This document shows positions 27,303-35,978 of a stretch of DNA of 64,000 nt, one piece after another. The stretch's first letter is position 1. Each line of letters starts with the position of its first letter. Below the pieces are notes generated by a model that saw only the letters and a list, made by a program, of their open reading frames with translations, had not been told where the DNA came from and did no database searches. Origin of the DNA: Pseudomonas ovata. Its GTDB lineage: Bacteria; Pseudomonadota; Gammaproteobacteria; Pseudomonadales; Pseudomonadaceae. The translations under genes and the position numbers were made by a program. The stretch is taken from NCBI RefSeq assembly GCF_003131185.1, contig NZ_QFFU01000030.1, positions 1-64,000 on the forward strand. The letters run 5' to 3'.

Positions 27303-28427
27303 ATGACCGCCGCGATAACAATAGAAAGCTTTGAAACCCTGATTGTCGACCTGCCGACCATCCGCCCGCACAAGCTGGCCATGCACACCATGCACGGCCA
27401 GACCCTGGTGATCCTGCGCATCCGTTGCAGTGACGGCATCGTTGGCGTCGGCGAGGCCACCACCATCGGCGGCCTGGCGTATGCCGGCGAAAGCCCGGAA
27501 AGCATCAAGGTCAACCTCGACACCTGGTTCGCGCCCCTGCTGATCGGCCAGGACGCCAGCAACCTCAATGCCGCCATGCAACGGGTCGACCGTGGCATTC
27601 GCTGCAACACCTTCGCCCGCAGCGCCGTGGAAACCGCCTTGCTCGATGCCCTGGGCAAACGCCTGGGCCTGCCGGTGGCCGAAGTGCTCGGCGGTCGGGT
27701 GCGTGATGGCGTCGAAGTGGCCTGGACCCTGGCCAGCGGCGACACCGGACGCGACATCGACGAAGCCGAGCAGATGCTCGACCGCCGCCGTCACCGGCAC
27801 TTCAAGCTCAAGATCGGCGCTGGCGATGTCAGCCGCGACATCGCTCACGTGGCCGCGATCAAGAAAGCCCTGGGCGACCGCGCCAGCGTGCGGGTCGACA
27901 TCAACCAGGCCTGGAGCGAAGCGGTGGCCATTGCCGCCAGCCGCCGCCTGGCCGACGCCGGTGTCGAGCTGATCGAACAACCGCTGTCGCGTTTTGACCG
28001 TGCCGGCATGGTGCGCCTCAACGCCCACAGCCCGATCCCGCTGATGGCCGACGAAGCCATCGAATCGGTCCAGGACAGCTTCGCCCTGGCACAACAGGGC
28101 GTCGCGCCGATCTTCGCCCTCAAGATCGCCAAGACCGGTGGCCCGCGTGCCGTCCTGCGCACCGCCGCAATTGCCGAGGCAGCCGGTATCGGCCTGTACG
28201 GCGGCACCATGCTCGAAGGCAGCATCGGCACCCTGGCCTCGGCCCATGCCTTTGCCACCCTCGACAAGCTGGAATGGCACACCGAACTGTTCGGGCCTTT
28301 ACTGCTGACCGAGGACATCCTGGTCGAGTCGCCGGTGTACCGCGACTTCCAGTTGCTGATCCCGACCACACCGGGCCTGGGCCTTGAAATCGACGAACAA
28401 CGCCTGGCGCGCTTTGCGCGTCGTTGA
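27303..28427 (+). CDS. Muconate cycloisomerase CatB
   Basis: A 374-residue enolase-superfamily enzyme converting cis,cis-muconate to muconolactone in the cytoplasm. It has the KLKIGAGD stretch carrying the KxK general base pair (near residues 165-169), the metal-ligand Asp in RVDINQAW (about 198), Glu in LIEQPLSR (about 224) and Asp in PLMADEAIES (about 249), and the second-half lysine in ALKIAKTGG (about 273). Length equals that of P. putida CatB (373). First gene of catBCA, start ATG 27303. Confidence 0.96.
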   Translation: MTAAITIESFETLIVDLPTIRPHKLAMHTMHGQTLVILRIRCSDGIVGVGEATTIGGLAYAGESPESIKVNLDTWFAPLLIGQDASNLNAAMQRVDRGIRCNTFARSAVETALLDALGKRLGLPVAEVLGGRVRDGVEVAWTLASGDTGRDIDEAEQMLDRRRHRHFKLKIGAGDVSRDIAHVAAIKKALGDRASVRVDINQAWSEAVAIAASRRLADAGVELIEQPLSRFDRAGMVRLNAHSPIPLMADEAIESVQDSFALAQQGVAPIFALKIAKTGGPRAVLRTAAIAEAAGIGLYGGTMLEGSIGTLASAHAFATLDKLEWHTELFGPLLLTEDILVESPVYRDFQLLIPTTPGLGLEIDEQRLARFARR

Positions 28428-28451
28428 ACCTGAACGAAAAGGAACCTCACC

Positions 28452-28742
28452 ATGCTTTTTCATGTGCGCATGACCGTCAAACTGCCGGCCGACATGCCCG
28501 CCGAGCAGGCCGCCCGCCTCAAGGCCGATGAGAAGGAACTGGCCCAGCGCCTGCAGCGCGAAGGCACCTGGCGTCACCTGTGGCGCATTGCCGGGCTGTA
28601 TGCCAACTTCAGTGTCTTCGACGTGCCGGACAACCAGGCGCTGCACGACACCCTGATGCAATTGCCGCTGTACCCGTACATGGACATCGAAGTCACGCCG
28701 CTGTGCCGGCATCCGTCTTCGGTCCACGACGACGACCGTTGA
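28452..28742 (+). CDS. Muconolactone delta-isomerase CatC
   Basis: A 96-residue protein matching the small decameric muconolactone isomerase. It begins MLFHVRMTVKLPADMP and contains LWRIAGLYANFSVFDVPDN and PLYPYMDIEVTPLCRHPSS. It converts muconolactone to the beta-ketoadipate enol-lactone. It lies 24 bp after catB. Confidence 0.97.
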   Translation: MLFHVRMTVKLPADMPAEQAARLKADEKELAQRLQREGTWRHLWRIAGLYANFSVFDVPDNQALHDTLMQLPLYPYMDIEVTPLCRHPSSVHDDDR

Positions 28743-28754
28743 TAAGGCTTCGTT

Positions 28755-28812
28755 TGCAGGAGCGGCCGGGCGGCGAACCGCGCCAGCCGCAAACCGCTCC
28801 AGCCGCGATTAC
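28755..28812. repeat. REP-like element in the catC-catA gap
   Basis: GCAGGAGCGGCCGGGCGGCG followed by a degenerate inverted copy ending CGCTCCAGCCGCG. Related to the element at 37629-37719. Confidence 0.5.
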
Positions 28813-28853
28813 GCACCACGCCTGAACAAGAATAATGACGAGGAAAAGCCATC

Positions 28854-29783
28854 ATGACCGTACGCATTGCCCACACCGCAGAAGTGCAGAAGTTCTTCGA
28901 AAACGCTTCGGGTTTTGACCAGGAAGCCGGCAACCAGCGGATGAAAACCGTGGTTCACCGCATCCTCACCGACTCGATCAAGATCATCGAAGACCTGCAG
29001 ATCACCCCGGAAGAGTTCTGGAAAGCGGTCAACTATTTCAACGAACTGGGCTCGCGACAGGAAGCCGGCCTGCTGGTCGCCGGCCTGGGCCTGGAGCACT
29101 ACCTGGACCTGCTGCTGGACGCCGAGGACGAACAGGCCGGCCATGTCGGCGGCACCCCGCGCACCATCGAAGGCCCGCTGTATGTGGCCGGCGCTCCGCT
29201 GAGCCTGCATGAAGCGCGCCTGGATGATGGCACCGACGCCGGCACCCTGCTGTTCATGCAAGGCCAGGTCCGTGATGTCAACGGCCAGCCGTTGGCCAAC
29301 GCCATCGTTGACGTCTGGCACGCCAACACCGGCGGCACCTACTCGTACTTCGACCCTTCGCAGTCCGAATTCAACCTGCGCCGCCGCATCCAGACCGACG
29401 ACCAGGGCCGCTATCGCTTCCAGAGCATCGTGCCCTCCGGCTACGGCTGCCCGCCGGACGGTCCGACCCAGAGCCTGCTCGATCAATTGGGCCGTCACGG
29501 CCAGCGTCCGGCGCACATCCACTTCTTCATCTCGGCACCGGGCCACCGTCACCTGACCACCCAGATCAACCTGGACGGCGACCCGTACCTGCATGACGAC
29601 TTCGCCTACGCCACCCGTGATGAGCTGATTGCCAAGATCGACTTCATCGACGATGCCCAGCGCAGCGCCGCACGCGGCGTAGAAGGGCGCTTTGCCGAGA
29701 TCGAGTTCGACTTCGAGCTGCAACCGACCGAGCAGACCGAAGAAGAAAGCCGCCGCGAACGGGTTCGCGCGCTGGAAGCCTAA
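28854..29783 (+). CDS. Catechol 1,2-dioxygenase CatA
   Basis: A 309-residue intradiol dioxygenase that cleaves catechol to cis,cis-muconate. The N-terminal helical lipid-binding/dimer domain is followed by the catalytic beta-sandwich. Non-haem Fe(III) ligands are visible as Tyr in GGTYSYFDP (about 162), Tyr in PSGYGCPP (about 197) and the two histidines of RPAHIHFF (about 222 and 224). Third gene of catBCA. Its stop overlaps the convergent eptA gene by 4 bp, with no terminator between them. Confidence 0.96.
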   Translation: MTVRIAHTAEVQKFFENASGFDQEAGNQRMKTVVHRILTDSIKIIEDLQITPEEFWKAVNYFNELGSRQEAGLLVAGLGLEHYLDLLLDAEDEQAGHVGGTPRTIEGPLYVAGAPLSLHEARLDDGTDAGTLLFMQGQVRDVNGQPLANAIVDVWHANTGGTYSYFDPSQSEFNLRRRIQTDDQGRYRFQSIVPSGYGCPPDGPTQSLLDQLGRHGQRPAHIHFFISAPGHRHLTTQINLDGDPYLHDDFAYATRDELIAKIDFIDDAQRSAARGVEGRFAEIEFDFELQPTEQTEEESRRERVRALEA

Positions 29784-31402
29784 CGGCCACGGCACGCTGC
29801 AAATAGATCCAGATCCGGGTCATATACCTGGGTCTGGACCCCCAACAAGCCCAGCATCGAATGAAACAGGTTGTCCTGGCTCAGCGGCTTGTTGCGTTCC
29901 TTGATCAGGCAGCGGGTATCGATCCCGAATTCAGCCTGATAATTCTCCGAAAACCACGCCAGCATCGGCACATGCCGTTGTTGCTCCGGTGCCAGCATGT
30001 ACGGCGTGCCGTGCAAAAACAGGTTGTACTCGCCCAGTGATTCGCCATGGTCAGACAGGTAGAGCATCGCCGTGTCGACCTTGTCCTGATTGCGCCGCAG
30101 CACATCAATCAGGCTGGCCAGTACGTGGTCGGTGTACAGCAGCGTGTTGTCGTAGGCATTGACGATACTTTCACGCGAGCAGTCGCTCAGTGCATTACTC
30201 TCGCACACCGGGGTGAACTTCTCGAACGCCTTTGGATAGCGCTTGTAGTATTCCGGGCCGTGGCTGCCCATCTGGTGCAAGACCAGCACGGTGTCGCGCT
30301 GCAAGTGGTCGATATCGACCTGTACATCGCGTAACAGAATCTCGTCGCGGCATTCATTGTCGGCACACAGTGTCGGGTCTTTCATGTTGCTGACATCCTG
30401 GAACTGAACCCGGTCGCACGTGCCTTTGCAGCCCGACTGGTTATCCCTCCAGATCACATCGAAACCGGCACGTTGCACTACATCCAGCAGGCCTTCGCGG
30501 TTTTTGGCCGTAGCAGCGTTGTAAGACTGGCGGCCCATGCCGGAAAACATGCACGGCACGGAGACGGCGGTTTCGGTGCCGCACGAATGCACATCGCCAA
30601 ACGCGATGACATCGTTTTCGCGGGCCAGTTGCGGGGTGGTGTCACGGGAGTAGCCGAGCAGGCCGAAGTTCTCGGCACGGGCACTTTCACCGATCACCAG
30701 AACGGTCAGGGATTTACGCGAATGCTTGTCCCATTGCGCCGTGCGCCGCGCATCTTCGCCAAGGCGGTTAAAGGGCTGTTGAGCGCTGCTGACTTGTTCG
30801 CGTACATAGCTGAACGTGGCGCTCAGATAGTTGCTGGGGGTGACCAGCAGGCGCAACTCGTGATGGTTGCGAAACAGCGATGACAGGCCTTGATAGTTGA
30901 GCAGTGCGACCGTACCCAGCAGCAGTGCGCAGCCCATGCCGATCAAGCCTTTGAACAGCAGTTCGCGGGGCCAGGGGCGATAGTCGACAGGGGTTTTCCA
31001 GAGCAGCCACGAAGGCAATACACCCAGCAGGGCCATGTATAAGAACAGCCAGGGGGACATGAGCCCGAGTACTTCGGTGGTGTTGGTTTCTACCGTATTA
31101 CGCAACATGCCGATATCGATCACGATACCGTACTGGTTCATGAAATAAGTAATGGCCGAACTGATCATGAACAGGCTGATTAACACCGGTTTGAAAATCC
31201 GTTTAAACGCCACCAGTGTCAACACGATATTAAACACGCACGCCACCATGAGCGCGAACGAGGCCCGCACTAGCAGGCCGGTTGTATCGGCGGAAGTAAT
31301 ATCGAAAAGATGCCGCCACAACGGCAGGTTAAAGGCGATCAGCAAGAACACACTGGCGAGCGCGGTCACCCGCTCGGGGCGCACCGGTTTAATATCAGGC
31401 AT
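29780..31402 (-). CDS. Lipid A phosphoethanolamine transferase EptA, copy 1
   Basis: A 540-residue inner-membrane protein with five N-terminal helices (to about residue 175) and a periplasmic sulfatase-fold domain. GESARAENFGLLGYSRDT and SCGTETAVSVPCMF hold the zinc-site Glu and the nucleophilic Thr. HQMGSHGPEYYKRYP and YLSDHGESLGEYN supply the other zinc ligands. Paired cysteines (CKGTC, CADNEC, C...C) are as in EptA. It adds phosphoethanolamine from phosphatidylethanolamine to lipid A phosphates, lowering cationic-peptide binding. Its promoter faces the histidine-phosphatase promoter. Confidence 0.94.
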   Translation of the reverse strand: MPDIKPVRPERVTALASVFLLIAFNLPLWRHLFDITSADTTGLLVRASFALMVACVFNIVLTLVAFKRIFKPVLISLFMISSAITYFMNQYGIVIDIGMLRNTVETNTTEVLGLMSPWLFLYMALLGVLPSWLLWKTPVDYRPWPRELLFKGLIGMGCALLLGTVALLNYQGLSSLFRNHHELRLLVTPSNYLSATFSYVREQVSSAQQPFNRLGEDARRTAQWDKHSRKSLTVLVIGESARAENFGLLGYSRDTTPQLARENDVIAFGDVHSCGTETAVSVPCMFSGMGRQSYNAATAKNREGLLDVVQRAGFDVIWRDNQSGCKGTCDRVQFQDVSNMKDPTLCADNECRDEILLRDVQVDIDHLQRDTVLVLHQMGSHGPEYYKRYPKAFEKFTPVCESNALSDCSRESIVNAYDNTLLYTDHVLASLIDVLRRNQDKVDTAMLYLSDHGESLGEYNLFLHGTPYMLAPEQQRHVPMLAWFSENYQAEFGIDTRCLIKERNKPLSQDNLFHSMLGLLGVQTQVYDPDLDLFAACRGR

Positions 31403-31537
31403 GGGAATGACTCAGTTGGCGATGCCGCGCACTGTAGGGAGGGATTTATCAAATTTAAGTGAAAAGTCCGCCAACGAACTATCACGTTACTGACATCGTT
31501 CTTGCCGGCTGTATGGGCGGGAGACGAATCATCCCGC

Positions 31538-31553
31538 CGGACCTTTTTTTCAC
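31538..31553 (+). promoter_or_regulatory. ColR-box-like site before the phosphatase operon
   Basis: CCGGACCTTTTTTTCAC closely fits the ColR consensus I recall for P. putida, (T/C)(T/C)NA(C/G)NN(T/C)TTTTTCAC, with one mismatch. It lies about 75 bp before the 31627 start. Similar sites occur at 35860-35877 and, inverted, at 35809-35826. Confidence 0.6.
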
Positions 31554-31626
31554 ATCGTATTGACCCGTCTGAAACAGCGAGCGCCTTAACGTGCCGGCCA
31601 TTGTGTTCTTGAACAGGAGCCACGCG

Positions 31627-32316
31627 TTGGCCAGTCATATTGCTTACAGTCCTTTGTCCGGTGTTTTACAACGACGCGCCTGGCGTCCCGGTCGCCTGAC
31701 CATGGTCATGGCGCTGGCCGTCGCCGTGGTCACGCTGGCCGCCTTGGTCGGCTGGTGGCTGACCTCGACCACGGTGATAGACCTGAGTCGTAGCGGATCG
31801 GCCTGGTCGGGTTTGCAACAACAATGGCAACAAGGCCGTGTGGTGGTGATGATCCGCCACGCCGAGCGTTGCGACCGCTCTGCCGATGCCTGTCTGGGCC
31901 CGCTCGATGGCATCACGATCAATGGCCAATACGCCGCCCAGGCGGTCGGCGCAGGCTTGCAGGCGCTGGGCCTTGACCACGCCCGCCTGCTGGCCAGCCC
32001 CATGACCCGTACACGCCAGACCGCCGACCTGATTGGCGGCCGGCATGTGGCGGCCCAGGTCTGGGTAGGCAAATGCGAGTCCGACTTCAAGGACGCTGTG
32101 CTGGTGCACAAGAAGGCCCATGAAAACCTGGTGCTCATGACCCACAGCGGTTGCATCGATCAATTCGAGCGCAAGATGGGCGTGCGTGCCGGCCAGCGCT
32201 CCAGTGACTATGCCCAGGCCGTGTTTGTGCAAGTGGACGGCGTGCATGCACCGAGCATTCTCGGTGAGCTCGATGCTGCGCAGTGGGCCCGGGTCACGGG
32301 CGGGAGCATCAACTGA
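31627..32316 (+). CDS. Histidine phosphatase family protein (Ais/PmrG-like)
   Basis: A 229-residue protein with an N-terminal transmembrane anchor (about residues 25-48) and a histidine-phosphatase domain. It has the nucleophile motif MIRHAERCDRS, LLASPMTRTRQTADLI and the second histidine in LMTHSGCID. It resembles the Ais group of lipopolysaccharide-core heptose phosphatases. The TTG at 31627 is preferred: AGGAG lies 8 bp upstream, whereas the earlier GTG (31591) has none. It overlaps the PAP2 gene as TGATG. Confidence 0.75.
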   Translation: MASHIAYSPLSGVLQRRAWRPGRLTMVMALAVAVVTLAALVGWWLTSTTVIDLSRSGSAWSGLQQQWQQGRVVVMIRHAERCDRSADACLGPLDGITINGQYAAQAVGAGLQALGLDHARLLASPMTRTRQTADLIGGRHVAAQVWVGKCESDFKDAVLVHKKAHENLVLMTHSGCIDQFERKMGVRAGQRSSDYAQAVFVQVDGVHAPSILGELDAAQWARVTGGSIN

Positions 32317-33134
32317 TGAACGTCTCTACAGCGCGCTGGGCGTTTTATCGCACGTACCTGGGGCTTCCGCTGTTGCTGGCCCTGGCAGTCTTTTTCGTCT
32401 TCGACCTGACCGCTCTGGACCGCTCCATCAGTGACCGGTTGTACGACCCGGTCAGCGGTTTTGTACTGGAACACAACCGCTTGTTTGAAAACATCACCCA
32501 CCGTTGGGCCAGGATCCTGCCTGACTGGACAGGGGAGTTTGCGCTCATCGGTGCGCTGTTGTCGTTTGCCTGGCCGCGGCTTAAAGCCCACAGCAATCAA
32601 TGGCCGGTGCGTGTATCAGGTACGTTGCAGTGGTTTTTCCTGCATCGACGCGACTTCCTTTTCATTGTTGTGGCCTTTGCGCTGAGCACCGGGCTCATCC
32701 ATTACCTGAAAAGCCACACCAGTGTGTATTGCCCGGTCGAAACCACGCTTTATGGCGGTGCCGAGCTGCACAGGGCCTGGTTCGACAACTTCCGGTGGTT
32801 TGCAGAGGCCGGTGCCGGCCGCTGCTGGCCGGGCGGGCATGCGTCCAGCGCATTCAGTCTGTTTGCGCTGTACTTCGTGGCCCGCCGGCATCGCTGGCAA
32901 CGGGCCAATACCGTGCTGGTCATCGTGATGGTGCTGGGCTGGGTGTATGGCACCACACGCGTGTTGCAAGGCTGGCACTATGTCTCGCACACGCTGTGGT
33001 CGGGGATTTTCGTCTGGCTCGGTACGCTGCTGGTGGCCTTGCTCTTTTACGGACGCCCGGCCTTGCAAGCGCCGGCCCGGCCTGCCAGCACGCAAGCCGA
33101 GCCGCTGACGGGGGTGATCAGCCCTTTGCCTTGA
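32316..33134 (+). CDS. PAP2-family membrane phosphatase, copy 1
   Basis: A 272-residue integral membrane protein with about six helices. PAP2 motifs: K in HYLKSHTSVYCP, motif 2 CWPGGHASSAFS (PGGH replacing the usual PSGH), and motif 3 GTTRVLQGWHYVSHTLWSG with the catalytic His. Such enzymes dephosphorylate lipid A, undecaprenyl pyrophosphate or phosphatidate. The start codon overlaps the preceding stop. Its 3' end overlaps the second eptA gene by 17 bp. The context suggests lipid A or envelope-lipid remodelling. Confidence 0.85.
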   Translation: MNVSTARWAFYRTYLGLPLLLALAVFFVFDLTALDRSISDRLYDPVSGFVLEHNRLFENITHRWARILPDWTGEFALIGALLSFAWPRLKAHSNQWPVRVSGTLQWFFLHRRDFLFIVVAFALSTGLIHYLKSHTSVYCPVETTLYGGAELHRAWFDNFRWFAEAGAGRCWPGGHASSAFSLFALYFVARRHRWQRANTVLVIVMVLGWVYGTTRVLQGWHYVSHTLWSGIFVWLGTLLVALLFYGRPALQAPARPASTQAEPLTGVISPLP

Positions 33135-34752
33135 CGTTGCGGCACTGGGCAAACATGTCCAGCGGCTGGCTGTAGACGTCGGTGGTGACGCTGAGCAACC
33201 CGAGCATTGAGTGAAAGAGGTTGTCCTGGCTCAAGGCGTCGTTGCGGGTCTTGAGCAGGCAGTCGGTATCGATGCCGAACGACTGCCGGTAGCTGTCGGA
33301 AAACCACGCCAGCATCGGCACATGGCGCTGCTGTTCCGGCGCCAGCATGTATGGCGTGCCATGCAGGAACAGGTTGTATTCCCCCAGCGATTCCCCGTGG
33401 TCCGACAGGTACAGCATGGCCGTGTCGACCGTACCCTGGTTCTTGCGCAGGATGTCGATCAGGCTGGCCAGCACATGGTCGGTGTACAGCAACGTGTTGT
33501 CATAGGCATTGACGATGCTGTCGCGCGAGCAATCGTTCAGGGCGTTGCTCTTGCATACCGGGGTAAAGCGTTCGAACTCGCTCGGGTAGCGCTTGAAGTA
33601 GTCCGGACCGTGGCTGCCCATCTGGTGCAGCACCAGCACGGTGTCGTGCTGCAGGTGATCGATGTCGGCCTGCAGGTCGCGCAGCAGAATGGCATCCCGG
33701 CATTCGTGGCCGGCGCACAGGCCGGCATCCTTCTCGTTGCTGACATCCTGCACGGTGACCCGATCGCAGGTGCCCTTGCAGCCTGACTGGTTGTCACGCC
33801 AGATCACGTCGTAGCCGGCACGCTTGAGCACATCGAGCAACCCTTCCTGGCGGCGCGCCGTGGCCGCGTCATAGTGCTTGCGACCCATGTTGGAAAACAT
33901 GCAGGGCACCGAGACGGCGGTTTCGGTGCCACACGAGTACACGTTGCCAAAGGCAATCACATCGCCTTCGCGGGCCAGCTCGGGCGTGGTATCACGGGCG
34001 TAGCCCAGCAGACCGAAGTTCTCGGCCCGTGCGCTTTCGCCGATCACCAGCACGGTCAGGGATTTGCGCGGGTGCGCCAGGGCATCGGCACTGCGCCGGG
34101 CATCGGCGCCCAGCGTGTTGAACGGTGCCTTGGCCGACACGATTTGTTCGTGGGCATAGCTGATGGCGGCGCCCACGAAATTGCTGGGTACGATCATCAG
34201 GCGCAGTTCGTGGTGATTGCGCAGCAACGATGACAGTCCCTGGTAGTTGAGCAAGGCCACCCCGGCCATCAGCGCCGCGCAGGTGATACCGATCAGCCCC
34301 TTGCTGAGCAACTCGGCCGGCCAGCGGCGGTAGCGGATCGGCATTTTCCACACCAGCCAGGACGGCAGTACGCCCAGCAGGCCCAGGTACATGAACAACT
34401 TGAACGAGAGCAGGTCGAGCACTTCGGTGGTGTTGGTTTCGATCAGGTTGCGAAACATGCCGGCGTCGAGCATGACACCGTACTGGTTCATGAAATACAG
34501 CACGCCCGAGGCCAGCATGAATAACACCACCAGCACCGGTTTCAACACCCGCCTGAAGGCAACTAATGTCAACAGCAGGTTGAACACAATAAACAGCAGG
34601 GTAGCGAATACCAAGGGCAATAAATAACCGTTGCTGTCGGCGCCGGTAATACTGAGCAGGTGGTGCCACAACGTTGTATTGAAACCGGTCAGCAAAAAAA
34701 GACTGGCGAGTACGGTGACAAACTCGGGACGAACGGGCTTGATATTCAACAT
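33118..34752 (-). CDS. Lipid A phosphoethanolamine transferase EptA, copy 2
   Basis: A 544-residue paralogue of the 29780-31402 gene, strikingly similar in the catalytic half (GTETAVSVPCMF, VIWRDNQSGCKGTCDRV, HQMGSHGPDYFKRYP, YLSDHGESLGEYNLF) and less so in the membrane helices. It has all metal and nucleophile motifs, so it is probably active. The two copies bracket the histidine phosphatase/PAP2 operon. No ColR-like box is obvious before this copy. Confidence 0.93.
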   Translation of the reverse strand: MLNIKPVRPEFVTVLASLFLLTGFNTTLWHHLLSITGADSNGYLLPLVFATLLFIVFNLLLTLVAFRRVLKPVLVVLFMLASGVLYFMNQYGVMLDAGMFRNLIETNTTEVLDLLSFKLFMYLGLLGVLPSWLVWKMPIRYRRWPAELLSKGLIGITCAALMAGVALLNYQGLSSLLRNHHELRLMIVPSNFVGAAISYAHEQIVSAKAPFNTLGADARRSADALAHPRKSLTVLVIGESARAENFGLLGYARDTTPELAREGDVIAFGNVYSCGTETAVSVPCMFSNMGRKHYDAATARRQEGLLDVLKRAGYDVIWRDNQSGCKGTCDRVTVQDVSNEKDAGLCAGHECRDAILLRDLQADIDHLQHDTVLVLHQMGSHGPDYFKRYPSEFERFTPVCKSNALNDCSRDSIVNAYDNTLLYTDHVLASLIDILRKNQGTVDTAMLYLSDHGESLGEYNLFLHGTPYMLAPEQQRHVPMLAWFSDSYRQSFGIDTDCLLKTRNDALSQDNLFHSMLGLLSVTTDVYSQPLDMFAQCRNVKAKG

Positions 34753-34885
34753 GATGGAATACTGCGCAAGAGGGTGGCTATGGTGTTAAACGTAGTGCGG
34801 TGTTATCAGGTTCGTACGAATGAAACATGAGCGTTAGTGCAGGTGGGGCCGGTGCCGGACTGACACCACGCTGTTGCTCCGTGTT

Positions 34886-35033
34886 GTAGGAGCGCGCTTG
34901 CCCGCGACCGGCTGCGTAGCAGTCGTAAATTTTCAGCGTTTCCGAGATTTTGCGGTCATTCGCTGTAGATTTTCAGCGTTTCCGAGATTTTGCGAGCGCT
35001 AGCGCACTCGGTCGCGGGCAAGCGCGCTCCTAC
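34886..35033. repeat. REPIN with an internal 26-bp duplication
   Basis: Arms GTAGGAGCGCGCTTGCCCG (34886) and CGGGCAAGCGCGCTCCTAC (ending 35033). The loop contains ATTTTCAGCGTTTCC... twice, at 34929-34954 and 34969-34994, identical over 26 bp and offset by 40 bp. Confidence 0.85.
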
Positions 35034-35049
35034 CGGTCCGTGCGATACC

Positions 35050-35724
35050 TCAAGCTGCACCCAGCTTGTAGCCCAGCCCGTGCACGGTGTGCAGCAGCCC
35101 GCATTCGGTCGTGCCATCCAGGGCGCGCCTCAGGATATGAATGTTGCTGCGCAGGCTGGCGCTCTTGGGACGGTCGTCGCCCCACAAGGCGTGCTCCAGT
35201 TCCTGGCGCCTGACCAGGTGCGGGCTCTTGCGCATCAGCAGTTCCAGCAGTTTCAGGTGCGAAGGGTTGAGCTTGATCGCGGTGCCGGCCCGATGCACTT
35301 CAAGGGTGTCCAGGTCCATGCGCAGGTCTGCCACCTGCAGCACGCGATGACCGCGCTGACCCAGGCGCCGGGCGACGATGGCTTCAAGCCGGGCCAGGAC
35401 CTCGGTCATGGCAAACGGCTTGGTGACATAGTCATCGGCCCCCACATCGAACCCCACCAGGCGATCTTCCAGGGTGTCGCGGGCGCTGAGCATCAGGATG
35501 GCAACCTCAGAGCGTGAGTGCTGGCGCAGGCCGTGGCAGATCTTGTTGCCGTCGATGCCGGGCAACATGATATCCAGCACGATGGCGTCGAACGGCCGGG
35601 TGGCGGCCAGGTGCAATCCGCTCAAGCCATCCAGTGCGCCTTCGACTTCGTGCCCCCGGAGCTGAAAGAACTCCACGAGGTTGTCGTGAATATCACGGTT
35701 ATCTTCAATCACAAGTATTTTCAT
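35050..35724 (-). CDS. Orphan OmpR-type response regulator, ColR-like
   Basis: A 224-residue response regulator. The receiver has the phospho-acceptor Asp in IVLDIMLPGIDG (about 51), a conserved Thr/Ser region at MLSARD and Lys in VTKPFAM (about 102). The DNA-binding winged helix (about 130-222) contains LKLLELLMRKSPHLVRRQELEHALWGDD and LLHTVHGLGYKL. The wording, especially LWGDD...SLRS and LHTVHGLGYKL, is close to ColR. No histidine kinase is adjacent, so it must pair with a distant sensor or act with ColS. A ColR-like box (35809-35826) faces its own start. Confidence 0.85.
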   Translation of the reverse strand: MKILVIEDNRDIHDNLVEFFQLRGHEVEGALDGLSGLHLAATRPFDAIVLDIMLPGIDGNKICHGLRQHSRSEVAILMLSARDTLEDRLVGFDVGADDYVTKPFAMTEVLARLEAIVARRLGQRGHRVLQVADLRMDLDTLEVHRAGTAIKLNPSHLKLLELLMRKSPHLVRRQELEHALWGDDRPKSASLRSNIHILRRALDGTTECGLLHTVHGLGYKLGAA

Positions 35725-35808
35725 TATCGTTAATGTCGTGTGCAGGCGTCGGCGAACGATCGGTCAGGCTGGAGATTAGTCAAAACAGCGTGCGGGCCGT
35801 GTCAATGA

Positions 35809-35826
35809 AATGTGAGAAAAATGTCA
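35809..35826 (-). promoter_or_regulatory. ColR-box-like site facing the response regulator
   Basis: On the minus strand: TGACATTTTTCTCACATT, matching the site at 35860-35877 at 15 of 18 positions. It lies 85 bp before the regulator start, suggesting autoregulation. Confidence 0.5.
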
Positions 35827-35859
35827 TTTACTCTGAAACGGGTCTTGTCGGTCGTGCGC

Positions 35860-35877
35860 GGACACTTTTCTCACATC
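35860..35877 (+). promoter_or_regulatory. ColR-box-like site before PAP2 copy 2
   Basis: GGACACTTTTCTCACATC. It matches the site before the phosphatase operon (31538-31553 plus flank) at 15 of 18 positions and lies about 100 bp before the 35979 start. Confidence 0.5.
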
Positions 35878-35978
35878 TCGTTCACTCAGGCTTCAGGATG
35901 TCATGCGTAGAGTTTGCACAGCAATCCTGAACGATGGCTGTTAAAAAATTTCCTACGCGACATTGCGGAGCTTCATGC

